A stretch of 64,000 nt of DNA from Salegentibacter maritimus (lineage in GTDB: Bacteria; Bacteroidota; Bacteroidia; Flavobacteriales; Flavobacteriaceae): contig NZ_JAEHOK010000012.1 of assembly GCF_016236915.1 (NCBI RefSeq), forward strand, positions 62,001-126,000, given 5' to 3'. The notes beneath the pieces were generated by a model. It worked only from the letters and a program-made list of their open reading frames with translations, was not told the origin of the DNA and did no database searches. Numbering within the stretch: position 1 is the first letter of the stretch; each line of letters begins with the position of its first letter. Shown piece after piece: positions 53,613 to 61,421 of the stretch. The position numbers and the translations under genes were made by a program.

Positions 53613-55415
53613 ATGGGAATTGTAAGTGCCAAAGAAGTCGCCAAAGTAATGAACCTTGAAAAATTGGGTGCTGTAGGAACTTCTATAGGCTGGCTTATAC
53701 TCAAAACCACTAAACTTTCCCGGCTCAATAAAGAATATCAAAAGCGTAAAAGCCTAAACGGAATTGAATTTATAGATTCTATCTTAGAAGGCTTTGAAAT
53801 AAACTTTGAAATTCCCGAAAAAGACCTGAAACGCATCCCGAAAATAGGGCCATTTATCACTATTTCTAATCATCCTTTAGGTGGGATAGACGGGATGATT
53901 TTAATGAAATTATTGCTACGTGAGCGCCCCGATTATAAGGTAATCGCAAATTTTCTTTTACATCGTTTAGATCCGTTAAGGCCTTACATTATGCCGGTAA
54001 ACCCGTTTGAGGACCATAAGGAGGCCAAATCCAGCCTGGCCGGAATTAAAGAAGCCATAGCGCATTTAAAAAAAGGCAAGGCGCTAGGAATGTTCCCCGC
54101 CGGCGAAGTTTCCACCTATAAAGATCATAAAATAATTGTAGATAGACCCTGGGAACCGGCCGCGATGAAACTTATACAAAAGGCCAATGTTCCCGTAGTG
54201 CCCATCTATTTTCATGCTAAGAATTCTACTTTTTTCTACCGCTTAGCGTCTATGAGCGATATTTTGCGAACTGCAAAACTCCCAAGTGAAATGCTCACGC
54301 AAAAGAGACGTAAAATTAAGGTACGTATTGGCAATCCAATTGCTGTAGAAGACCAATTAGAACACACCAATATAGAAGCATATACGGCATTTCTACGCCG
54401 AAAAACCTATATGCTTGCCAATGTTTTTGAACAGAAAAAGCTTTTTGATAAAATTCCAAAGAGCTTAAAGTTGCCTAAAAACCCAAAAAAGATAGCGGGT
54501 GAAACAGCGCAAATCTTAATGGAAACCGAGGTTGAAAACTGTAGGAAAATGGACAAGCGTTTATTGTCCAGCAAGAATTATGAAGTTTTTTTAGCCAAAA
54601 AAGAAGTGATTCCACATGTGGTGGCCGAATTGGGGAGGCTGCGTGAAATTACCTTTAGGGCAATTGGTGAAGGCACCAATAATGCGACAGACCTTGATAA
54701 ATTTGACGAATATTATTACCACCTGTTTTTATGGGATAACGAGGCTAAAAAAATAGCCGGGGCCTACCGTATGGGTATGGGAAGCGAAATTTACGCCAAT
54801 CATGGAATAAACGGCTTTTACCTTCAGGAACTTTTTAAGTTTGAACCCGAACTTCATAAGATGATGAGCAAATCTATAGAAATGGGGAGGGCTTTTATAG
54901 TAAAGGAATATCAGCAAAAGCCAATGCCGCTCTTTCTACTTTGGAAAGGCATTGTGCACTGTACTCTACGTTTCCCAGAACATAAATACTTAATTGGTGG
55001 GGTAAGCATTAGTAATAAATTTTCAAACTTCTCGAAATCTTTAATGATCGAGTTTATGAAATCTCATTATTACGATCCTTATATCGCTCAGTTTATTAAA
55101 CCAAAGAAAGAATTTAAGGTAAAACTAAAAGACGCAGATAAAGATATTATATTTGATGCCAGCAAAGCCGATTTAAACAAATTCGATAAGATTATTGATG
55201 AAATTGAGCCTGAAAATATGCGTCTTCCGGTGTTGATCAAGAAATATATCAAGCAAAATGCAAAAGTAGTGGCGTTTAATGTAGATCCACTTTTTAACAA
55301 CTCGGTAGACGGGTTAATGTATATACGCATTGCCGATTTACCCGAAAGTACTGTAAAACCGGTAATGGAAGAATTTCAGAAAGAATTGGAGGCAAAATTC
55401 AACTCGCAGCATTAA
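53613..55415 (+). CDS. Bifunctional aminolipid acyltransferase (OlsF-like: PlsC-type + OlsB-type)
   Basis: A 600-aa protein with two acyltransferase domains. Residues 60-300 are PlsC/OlsA-like, with SNHPLGGIDG (H87 and D93, so HX5D instead of the usual HX4D) and FPAGEVSTY. Residues 310-530 are a GNAT/OlsB-like domain (REITFRAIGEGTNNATDLDKFDEYYYHLFLWDN, AGAYRMG, then ELFKFEP and MGRAFI). This order matches OlsF, reported to make ornithine lipids on its own in Serratia and Flavobacterium; glycine lipids are an alternative product in Bacteroidetes. It is followed by a short gap and an SDR-like gene. Confidence 0.88.
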   Translation: MGIVSAKEVAKVMNLEKLGAVGTSIGWLILKTTKLSRLNKEYQKRKSLNGIEFIDSILEGFEINFEIPEKDLKRIPKIGPFITISNHPLGGIDGMILMKLLLRERPDYKVIANFLLHRLDPLRPYIMPVNPFEDHKEAKSSLAGIKEAIAHLKKGKALGMFPAGEVSTYKDHKIIVDRPWEPAAMKLIQKANVPVVPIYFHAKNSTFFYRLASMSDILRTAKLPSEMLTQKRRKIKVRIGNPIAVEDQLEHTNIEAYTAFLRRKTYMLANVFEQKKLFDKIPKSLKLPKNPKKIAGETAQILMETEVENCRKMDKRLLSSKNYEVFLAKKEVIPHVVAELGRLREITFRAIGEGTNNATDLDKFDEYYYHLFLWDNEAKKIAGAYRMGMGSEIYANHGINGFYLQELFKFEPELHKMMSKSIEMGRAFIVKEYQQKPMPLFLLWKGIVHCTLRFPEHKYLIGGVSISNKFSNFSKSLMIEFMKSHYYDPYIAQFIKPKKEFKVKLKDADKDIIFDASKADLNKFDKIIDEIEPENMRLPVLIKKYIKQNAKVVAFNVDPLFNNSVDGLMYIRIADLPESTVKPVMEEFQKELEAKFNSQH

Positions 55416-55502
55416 GCTGTTAATTTCATGTTATTCTGAAGCATACATTATGCAGGCTTTTATTTCATTCTTATCTTGAAAATACAAAAATATTAACTAG
55501 AC

Positions 55503-56153
55503 ATGGAAAAGATATTAATAGCCGGGTCAACCGGACAAACAGGAAAAAGGGTCATTGAAATTTTGAATAACACCCAAAACTTTAAACCCGTTGCTATGAT
55601 TCGCAAAGAAGAGCAGAAGCAAATCTTTGATGACATGGAAGTAGAAAGTATAATCGCAGATCTTGAAGGCGATATAGACCACGCTTTTAAAGGAATAGAC
55701 CGGGTTATCTTTGCGGCCGGTTCAGGAAGCAAAACGGGTCCTGAGAAAACTACGGCAGTAGACCAGGAAGGTGCCAAAAAAATGGTTGATGCCGCTAAAA
55801 AGCACAATGTAAAAAAATTTATTATGCTTAGCTCTATGGGAACCGATAACCCGGAAGAAGGTGGTGATTTAGAACATTACCTAAAAGCGAAAAAAGAAGC
55901 AGATGATTATCTGGTAGACAGCGGAATTGTTTACACTATTTTACAACCCGGCAGGCTTACCGACGATATGGGGCTTGCTAAAGTAAAATTAGCTCCAAAA
56001 TTGAAAGAGCGAGGCGAGATTTCCCGTGATGATGTAGCTTTTTTATTGGTAATGTGCCTGGCCGATCCGCTAGGTAAAAACATGGCATTTCAGGCACTGG
56101 AAGGCGAAGAATCTATTAAATCGGCACTTGTGGAGTTAAGCCAGAACAATTAA
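55503..56153 (+). CDS. NAD(P)-binding atypical SDR protein
   Basis: A 216-aa Rossmann-fold protein of the atypical SDR (NAD(P)H-binding, YwnB/BVR-B-like) group. The dinucleotide motif is ILIAGSTGQTGKRV near the N terminus. VIFAAGSGSKTGPEKTTAVDQEGAKKMVDAAKKHNVKKFIMLSSMGTD and YTILQPGRLTDD are typical. The substrate is unknown. It converges on the arsenate reductase gene across a strong hairpin. Confidence 0.9.
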   Translation: MEKILIAGSTGQTGKRVIEILNNTQNFKPVAMIRKEEQKQIFDDMEVESIIADLEGDIDHAFKGIDRVIFAAGSGSKTGPEKTTAVDQEGAKKMVDAAKKHNVKKFIMLSSMGTDNPEEGGDLEHYLKAKKEADDYLVDSGIVYTILQPGRLTDDMGLAKVKLAPKLKERGEISRDDVAFLLVMCLADPLGKNMAFQALEGEESIKSALVELSQNN

Positions 56154-56170
56154 TAAGCATCTTATATGAT

Positions 56171-56248
56171 AAAAAGCTGTTTGGAAATTCCACAAGGTAG
56201 ATCCTGAAACAAGTTCAGGATGACGCTGGAATTTCCAAACAGCTTTTT
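56171..56248. terminator. Bidirectional terminator with a repeat in its loop
   Basis: A perfect 22-bp stem (56171-56192 with 56227-56248; AAAAAGCTGTTT paired with AAACAGCTTTTT at the outer end) sits between two convergent genes. It has an A tract on the left and a T tract on the right, so it can work in both directions. The 34-nt loop contains a palindromic repeat (56198-56225). Confidence 0.9.
56198..56225. repeat. Short palindromic repeat inside the terminator loop
   Basis: ATCCTGAAACAAGTTCAGGAT followed by GACG is a near-perfect palindrome of the dispersed family seen at 6507, 6557, 57512 and 58770. Confidence 0.65.
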
Positions 56249-56253
56249 TTATT

Positions 56254-56670
56254 CTATAAATTATCTTTTACAAATTTTTCGCACCAGGCCTTTATTTCGT
56301 CCCTGGTGGTTTTAAAAGCTTCCTGAATTGCTTTTTTTGAAGCCTCTACTTTAGAAGGATCTGCAAAATTATGATGCAGCCTAACAGCATTTTTAGAAGG
56401 AATAAACGGGCAATGCTCATTTGCGTGATCACATACGCTAATAATAAAATCGAAATCTATAGTCTTATATTCATCTATATGATTGCTGGTATGTCCTGAA
56501 ATATCTATTCCGTCCAGCTTCATTATTGCTACCGCCTTTTTATTTAAACCATGCGTTTCTATTCCGGCACTATAAATATTAGCTCGAGATTTGGCAAAAT
56601 GTTCAAGATAACCATGTGCCATTTGGCTTCGACAGGAATTTCCGGTGCAAAGTACAAGTATGTTTTTCAT
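56254..56670 (-). CDS. arsC: Arsenate reductase (thioredoxin-coupled, LMW-PTP fold)
   Basis: A 138-aa protein with the phosphatase-like loop CTGNSCRS (C8 to R14, CX5R). The redox cysteines C80 and C87 (VCDHANEHCP) are typical of thioredoxin-coupled ArsC. GHTSNHIDEY is the family's substrate loop. It reduces arsenate to arsenite. It starts 10 nt after the DUF6428 gene. No arsenite exporter gene is in the window. Confidence 0.93.
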   Translation of the reverse strand: MKNILVLCTGNSCRSQMAHGYLEHFAKSRANIYSAGIETHGLNKKAVAIMKLDGIDISGHTSNHIDEYKTIDFDFIISVCDHANEHCPFIPSKNAVRLHHNFADPSKVEASKKAIQEAFKTTRDEIKAWCEKFVKDNL

Positions 56671-56680
56671 ACACTAATTT

Positions 56681-57166
56681 TTAACAGCAACCACTTCCCG
56701 GGGCACATGCATTCTCATTCACCTCTTCGGCACTTTCTACTCCGCAGGTCTCTTTCGCCTTACAATCGGTAGGATTTACAGCGAGTTTTATCATTAAGTT
56801 TTCGTTTTTAATTTCAAATCCGGTAACAAACAACTGTGCGGTATGAAAGTTAGCGTTACTGTATTCGAATTTCACCTCAGCTTCTAAGTCGTAGGCTTTC
56901 ATTTGCCCTACTTTTTCCAGGATTGCAAGGGCTTTCGACACTTTCATAAAAGCTGTTTTACCAATTTCTTCTGGGCTTTCCCATAACTGAATAATCGTTT
57001 CGTTCCAGGAATCTGTTCCTGAACCGCAGTCTACCGAGTCTATTTTAATATGTTTTACTTCGGTAATATGATAATTGGCTCCAACCAATAGATTCGGTGC
57101 ATATTCAAAAAGAAGTGCTTTTTCCTGATGTGATTGCAGTACATCAAATAATTCTGAAGTTTTCAT
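56681..57166 (-). CDS. DUF6428 family protein with Cys-rich tail
   Basis: A 161-aa protein matching the DUF6428 pattern (LFEYAPNLLVGANYHITEVKHIKIDSVDCGSGTDSWNETIIQLWE, then ELF... MIKLAVNPTDCKAKETCG), a family found in Bacteroidetes arsenic loci. The C terminus is cysteine-rich (CKAKETCG, then ACAPGSGCC), which suggests thiol or metalloid binding. It is encoded just before arsC, and an ArsR-like operator lies 18 nt upstream. Function unknown. Confidence 0.85.
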   Translation of the reverse strand: MKTSELFDVLQSHQEKALLFEYAPNLLVGANYHITEVKHIKIDSVDCGSGTDSWNETIIQLWESPEEIGKTAFMKVSKALAILEKVGQMKAYDLEAEVKFEYSNANFHTAQLFVTGFEIKNENLMIKLAVNPTDCKAKETCGVESAEEVNENACAPGSGCC

Positions 57167-57183
57167 AATTCAAATATTTATAT

Positions 57184-57199
57184 ATCGCAATATTACGAT
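57184..57199 (-). promoter_or_regulatory. ArsR-like operator candidate
   Basis: ATCGCAATATTACGAT is an imperfect 16-bp palindrome (14 of 16 positions symmetric) located 18 nt before the DUF6428 start codon. This resembles the A/T-rich ATCG-type operators upstream of ars operons in Bacteroidetes. No arsR gene is adjacent, so the binder would have to be encoded elsewhere. Confidence 0.4.
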
Positions 57200-57267
57200 T
57201 AATATAAATTATAAAAAAGCCTACTAACTAATTTTTCTGGTTCGATTCAAAAAAAGCATCTTTTTAA

Positions 57268-57450
57268 TTATAAAAAAGCCCGGTCATTAGGCTCCCAAAG
57301 TTCTATTTTATTTCCTTCAGGGTCCATTATCCAGCCAAATTTTCATTCTTTTACTTTCTGAATTTCATCGAAAACTTCCACTCCTTCCTCTTTTAAGGTT
57401 TCCAACAGTTTTTGATTCGATAACTCCAATTTGCAGATTGCTTCTCTCAA
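57268..57450 (-). pseudogene. Remnant of a VOC (glyoxalase-like) gene
   Basis: On the minus strand, read in one frame, the segment gives LLETLKEEGVEVFDEIQKV, then a stop (TGA at 57343-57345), then KFGWIMDPEGNKIELWEP and NDRAFL before a terminal stop at 57268. This is the C-terminal part of a VOC-superfamily protein, in which the stop replaces a conserved glycine. The N-terminal two thirds are missing; the frame runs into unrelated sequence near 57440. It sits between the ars pair and serA and explains most of the 443-nt gap. Confidence 0.8.
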
Positions 57451-57511
57451 TAAAAATCGGGATCACAATGACAAAAAATTTACCGTTTTAAAGAATAAAA
57501 ACTTTAAAGTA

Positions 57512-57541
57512 TTAGATTCTGAAATAAATTCAGAATGAAGT
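57512..57541. repeat. Short palindromic repeat, copy C
   Basis: ATTCTGAAATAAATTCAGAAT is a near-perfect palindrome, almost identical to copy A in the bioA-bioD gap read on the other strand. It lies between the VOC remnant and the serA-like terminator. Confidence 0.6.
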
Positions 57542-57549
57542 CAAATCAT

Positions 57550-57587
57550 AAAAAAACCTCACAGGCCTGCAAGACCTGTGAGGTTTA
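57550..57587 (-). terminator. Terminator after the serA-like gene
   Basis: AAACCTCACAGG (57554-57565) pairs exactly with CCTGTGAGGTTT (57575-57586). On the minus strand a T run follows. It lies 23 nt after the dehydrogenase stop codon. Confidence 0.92.
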
Positions 57588-57609
57588 AACTATTTTAGAT
57601 AAGGGTATA

Positions 57610-58590
57610 TTACCTTCCTTCTCCTTTTCCGAATTTATCGATAATTTTTCCGGCAATTACACTTGCCAGTTTTTCGTGAGATTCTTTGGTCCATCCTGCT
57701 ACGTGGGGGCTTAAAATCACGTTATTTAAAAACATTAATTCCCGCATAGGATCCGGAATTTGATTTTCTATACTCAATGAAACGTTCTTTTTATTAGAAA
57801 AAAGACTTTCAAAAGAAGCCTTTTCATATTCTAAAACATCTAAACCGGCACCAAGTACACGCCCATCTTTTAAAGCATCCACAAGATCTGCGGTTACTAC
57901 ATTTTTACCACGGGCAGTATTGATAAACCAAAATGGCTTTTTATAGGCATCAATAAACTCTTTATTGACCATCTGGTCGGTTTCCGGCGTCCAGGGGGTG
58001 TGTAGGTTCACTACATCGCATTTCTCACGAAATTCTTCCAAAGACACCTGTCTGGCATTTTCGTCGCCTACATTTTCTTTAATATCATAACAAAGCACTT
58101 CCACCTCAAAGCCACGTAATTTTTTAGCAAAGGCTTTTCCCATATTTCCATAACCTACAATTCCAACGGTTTTTCCGTCTAATTCCAGGCCTCTATTTTC
58201 TTCCCGGTGCCAAAGGCCGTCCCGTACTTCCCTATCTGCTTTATTCAGTTTATTAAAAAGGGAAAGTAACATGCCCAGGCTGTGTTCCCCCACCGCATTT
58301 CGGTTTCCTTCAGGAGCCGAAAACAACGTAATCCCATGTTTTTCGGCATACTCTACATCAATATTTTCAAGACCGGCACCTACTCTGGCAATAAACTTTA
58401 AGTTTGGAGCAGCATCTATAAATTCACGATCTATAGTATACCGACTTCTAATTACAATCCCGTCGTACAAATGCTGATTTTCAAGGGTTTCTTCCCGGGA
58501 TTGGCTGTAGCCCTCTATATTATGATGACCGGCATCGTCTAATTGTTTAATTAAAGTTGGATGATTTGTATCTGAATGTAAAATAATCAT
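57610..58590 (-). CDS. D-2-hydroxyacid dehydrogenase, SerA-like
   Basis: A 326-aa NAD-dependent dehydrogenase of the D-3-phosphoglycerate dehydrogenase family. The nucleotide-binding motif is VGIVGYGNMGKAFAKKL. NLHTPWTPETDQMV, FINTARGKNVVTADLVDAL and LSPHVAGWTKESHEKLA carry the catalytic Arg, Glu and His regions. It lacks the C-terminal ACT domain of long SerA forms. The first step of serine synthesis is likely, but other D-hydroxyacids are possible. Confidence 0.88.
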   Translation of the reverse strand: MIILHSDTNHPTLIKQLDDAGHHNIEGYSQSREETLENQHLYDGIVIRSRYTIDREFIDAAPNLKFIARVGAGLENIDVEYAEKHGITLFSAPEGNRNAVGEHSLGMLLSLFNKLNKADREVRDGLWHREENRGLELDGKTVGIVGYGNMGKAFAKKLRGFEVEVLCYDIKENVGDENARQVSLEEFREKCDVVNLHTPWTPETDQMVNKEFIDAYKKPFWFINTARGKNVVTADLVDALKDGRVLGAGLDVLEYEKASFESLFSNKKNVSLSIENQIPDPMRELMFLNNVILSPHVAGWTKESHEKLASVIAGKIIDKFGKGEGR

Positions 58591-58938
58591 TGCTCTAAAA
58601 TGAGTTTTTATTTTTTATAACATAACGCCGCCTGGAGAACATACCAAAATAGCATCTCCTCATTACATTAAATTAAGTTTGAAAAATGGAAAAATTGTAT
58701 AAAAATGATGGCGGTTTCATCTTTCTTTACCCACTATGTGAGATTTTATAAGCCTATTTAAAATTTACCCGTCAAGCTGAACTTGTTTCAGCTTCTACCA
58801 AAACAAGTTTAGGATGCGTATTTAAACAGCCTAATTAATAGTTTAAAAAATTCCTCAAAATCTTCGATGAGGTACTTTAATAACGAACAGACAAAGGTAA
58901 AGAATGATTTTTATAATCAGAAACCTATGCTGGTTAAG
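58591..58938. other. Intergenic region with palindromic repeat copy D
   Basis: This 348-nt gap holds no credible gene. At 58770-58797 is a repeat-family copy (CGTCAAGCTGAACTTGTTTCAGCTT) and at 58798-58818 a degenerate half copy (CAAGTTTAGGATGCG). A weak hairpin (CCTCAAAATC/GATGAGG, 58853-58871) lies before mgtE's end. The part nearest the serA-like gene probably holds its promoter. Confidence 0.55.
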
Positions 58939-60288
58939 TTAAAAACCAAGCATTAATTTAGAGATATAAAAAAAGAGAAAAATACCGAAAATATCATTAC
59001 TGGTTGTGATAAAAGGCCCTGTAGCAATAGCGGGGTCAATGCCTTGTTTATTTAAAATAATAGGCACAAAAGTTCCTACCAGTGCCGCAACTATAATTAC
59101 CGAAAGCAAAGATGCAGCTATGGTAAAGCTCACCATTTGATCCTGGCCTACGAGCAAGCCAAATAAAATAACGAGTACCCCCAGGGAGATTCCATTTATT
59201 AAACTTAGGCCCACTTCTTTAATTAGGCGCTGTAACAAACTTCCGCGCAAATTATCGTTGGCAAGCCCCTGCACTATAATCGCGCTAGATTGCACCCCTA
59301 CATTTCCGGCCATGGCCGCAATTAAAGGAGTAAAAAAGAACAAAACCGGGAACTGTTCTAAAGCTTCTTCGAAGCCTTTCATGATATAAACACTGCCCAA
59401 TCCTCCAAAAAGCCCAAGAACCAACCAGGGCAAACGTGCTCTTGTTAACCTTAAAAGGCTATCATCTGCCTCTACGCTTTCCGAAATACCGGAAGCCATC
59501 TGATAATCTTTTTCAGCTTCTTCTTTTATAAAATCTACAATATCATCAATAGTAATCCTACCCACCAATCGACCCATTTCATCTACTACTGGAATCGCTT
59601 CCAGGTCGTACTTTTGCATAATTCGGGCCACCTCGTCACCTTCGGTATGTACATTTACAAAATCTACCTGTGGGATATACACATCACTAATATTGGCGTG
59701 ACTGGGGGCGGTAAGTAAATCTTTTAGAGATAATCTTCCCTTTAGTTTTTGTTTATCATCTACCACATAAATAGAGTGTACACGGGTAACATTTTCGGCT
59801 TGTTCCCGCATCTCTTTCATACAGCCGGTCACACTCCAATTCTCGTTAACCTTTACGAGCTCTTTTGCCATAAGTCCCCCGGCAGAATCTTCATCATAGC
59901 GGAGTAGTTCTACAATGTTATCGGCGTGTTCTTCATCTACAAGTTCTGCAATAACATTTTGTTGGCGTTCGGGAGACAGTTCTGAAATGATATCGGCCGC
60001 ATCATCGGTATCCATTTCTTCCAGCTCTTCTGCAATTTCTTTGGCCGAAAGTGTTTCCAAAATACGTTCCCGAACCCCCTCCTCAAGCTCCATAAGAGCT
60101 TCTGCTGTTTTTTGACTATCTAAAAGTTTCACCACATACGTGGCCTCTTCTAAAGATAGTTCGGTAATAATTTCAGCAATATCAGCGTGGTGTACATCTT
60201 CAAGATGCAGTAATAATTCCTCGTTGTTTCCTTCGGCAACAAGAAATTTTATTTTGTCAATTAATTCACTGCTGATTTGAAATTGCAT
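58939..60288 (-). CDS. mgtE: Magnesium transporter MgtE
   Basis: A 449-aa Mg2+ channel/transporter with an N-terminal superhelical domain ([22 protein letters not shown]), a CBS-domain pair ([25 protein letters not shown] and [27 protein letters not shown]) and five membrane helices. The pore region is near [16 protein letters not shown] and [18 protein letters not shown]. The cytoplasmic domain senses Mg2+. Its start codon overlaps the end of rsmA by 23 nt. Confidence 0.96.
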   Translation of the reverse strand: MQFQISSELIDKIKFLVAEGNNEELLLHLEDVHHADIAEIITELSLEEATYVVKLLDSQKTAEALMELEEGVRERILETLSAKEIAEELEEMDTDDAADIISELSPERQQNVIAELVDEEHADNIVELLRYDEDSAGGLMAKELVKVNENWSVTGCMKEMREQAENVTRVHSIYVVDDKQKLKGRLSLKDLLTAPSHANISDVYIPQVDFVNVHTEGDEVARIMQKYDLEAIPVVDEMGRLVGRITIDDIVDFIKEEAEKDYQMASGISESVEADDSLLRLTRARLPWLVLGLFGGLGSVYIMKGFEEALEQFPVLFFFTPLIAAMAGNVGVQSSAIIVQGLANDNLRGSLLQRLIKEVGLSLINGISLGVLVILFGLLVGQDQMVSFTIAASLLSVIIVAALVGTFVPIILNKQGIDPAIATGPFITTSNDIFGIFLFFYISKLMLGF

Positions 60289-61099
60289 ACGGCTGAATTT
60301 TAAGGGTCAAATCTATAAACTCCCGAAAATCCAATTGCTCCGGGCGCTGGCCAAATATACTATCTTCCTTAAGATTATCGGGTAAATCGAAACTTTTTAA
60401 ACTATTTCGTAAGGTTTTTCTACGCTGTTGAAAAGCTTTTTTAACCACGCTAAAAAACAATTTTTCGTTACATGGCAAACTAAAATCTTCTTTTCTGGTT
60501 AAACGCAAAACCCCGCTATCTACTTTTGGTGGCGGATTGAATACCGAAGGAGGCACGGTAAATAGATATTCGGCTTCATAAAAAGCCTGTACCAATACCG
60601 AAAGGATTCCATAGGTTTTATTCCCCTTTTTTTCACAAATTCGTTTAGCAACCTCTTTTTGAAACATCCCTGAAAATTCAGGAATTTGATGCTTTAATTC
60701 TAAAACCTTAAAAACAATTTGGGTAGAAATATTATATGGAAAATTCCCTATAACCGCAAAAGCCTCATCGCGAAAAACTGTACCCAAATCGTATTTTAAA
60801 AAGTCCTGTTGATGAATTCTACCGTGAAGTTTCGGATAATGCTCTTGCAGGTATGCAACACTCTCTGTATCGATTTCTATCACGTGTACTTCAGCGTCCT
60901 GTTGCAATAGGTATTTGGTTAACACCCCCATACCCGGACCGATCTCCAACACTTTTGTATACCCCTTATAATTAAGCGTTTCAGCAATGTCTTTAGCTAC
61001 ATTTTCATCAGTTAAAAAATGTTGGCCAAGATGTTTTTTAGCTCTTACCTCACCCTCCTGAACCTGGGATACCTTTCTTTTTTTTTTATACTTCGCCAT
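60266..61099 (-). CDS. rsmA: 16S rRNA (adenine(1518)-N(6)/adenine(1519)-N(6))-dimethyltransferase
   Basis: A 277-aa KsgA-family enzyme that dimethylates two adenosines of 16S rRNA late in small-subunit assembly. The N terminus [18 protein letters not shown], the SAM motif [16 protein letters not shown] and the catalytic NFPYNIST (NxPY) are present. [15 protein letters not shown] is the family C-terminal motif. It starts 4 nt after the DUF4286 gene and overlaps mgtE. Confidence 0.97.
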   Translation of the reverse strand: MAKYKKKRKVSQVQEGEVRAKKHLGQHFLTDENVAKDIAETLNYKGYTKVLEIGPGMGVLTKYLLQQDAEVHVIEIDTESVAYLQEHYPKLHGRIHQQDFLKYDLGTVFRDEAFAVIGNFPYNISTQIVFKVLELKHQIPEFSGMFQKEVAKRICEKKGNKTYGILSVLVQAFYEAEYLFTVPPSVFNPPPKVDSGVLRLTRKEDFSLPCNEKLFFSVVKKAFQQRRKTLRNSLKSFDLPDNLKEDSIFGQRPEQLDFREFIDLTLKIQPYAISNQQ

Positions 61100-61103
61100 A
61101 CAA

Positions 61104-61412
61104 TTATTGCTCGCTTATTACTTGCATTTCTGTTCTAAAAGCAACGAATTTACCTTCAAAAACCTTGCTTTTTTCCCTCATGCTATCGGCATCCTCCTTG
61201 TAGTAATTATCGAGATCTGCCTTGCTTTGGGCTGTATATTGAACAGAATAGGTGATGCCCCCCATAGCCTCGGTAACCATTACCCGCGTCATAAGTGCTT
61301 TTTTAAATTTTCCCGTGTCTAACATTTCGGGGATATGCTCTTCTTTCATCCAATTTAGCCATTCGCTATGAATGCTTTCCTCTACATTTATGGTTACATT
61401 ATATATGTACAT
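61104..61412 (-). CDS. DUF4286 family protein
   Basis: A 102-aa protein with the DUF4286 pattern: [43 protein letters not shown] and [21 protein letters not shown]. The fold resembles small ferredoxin-like dimeric proteins. Its function is unknown. It lies between the TPR protein and rsmA with gaps of 9 and 4 nt, an arrangement common in Flavobacteriia (from memory). Confidence 0.88.
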   Translation of the reverse strand: MYIYNVTINVEESIHSEWLNWMKEEHIPEMLDTGKFKKALMTRVMVTEAMGGITYSVQYTAQSKADLDNYYKEDADSMREKSKVFEGKFVAFRTEMQVISEQ

Positions 61413-61421
61413 ATTGATCTT

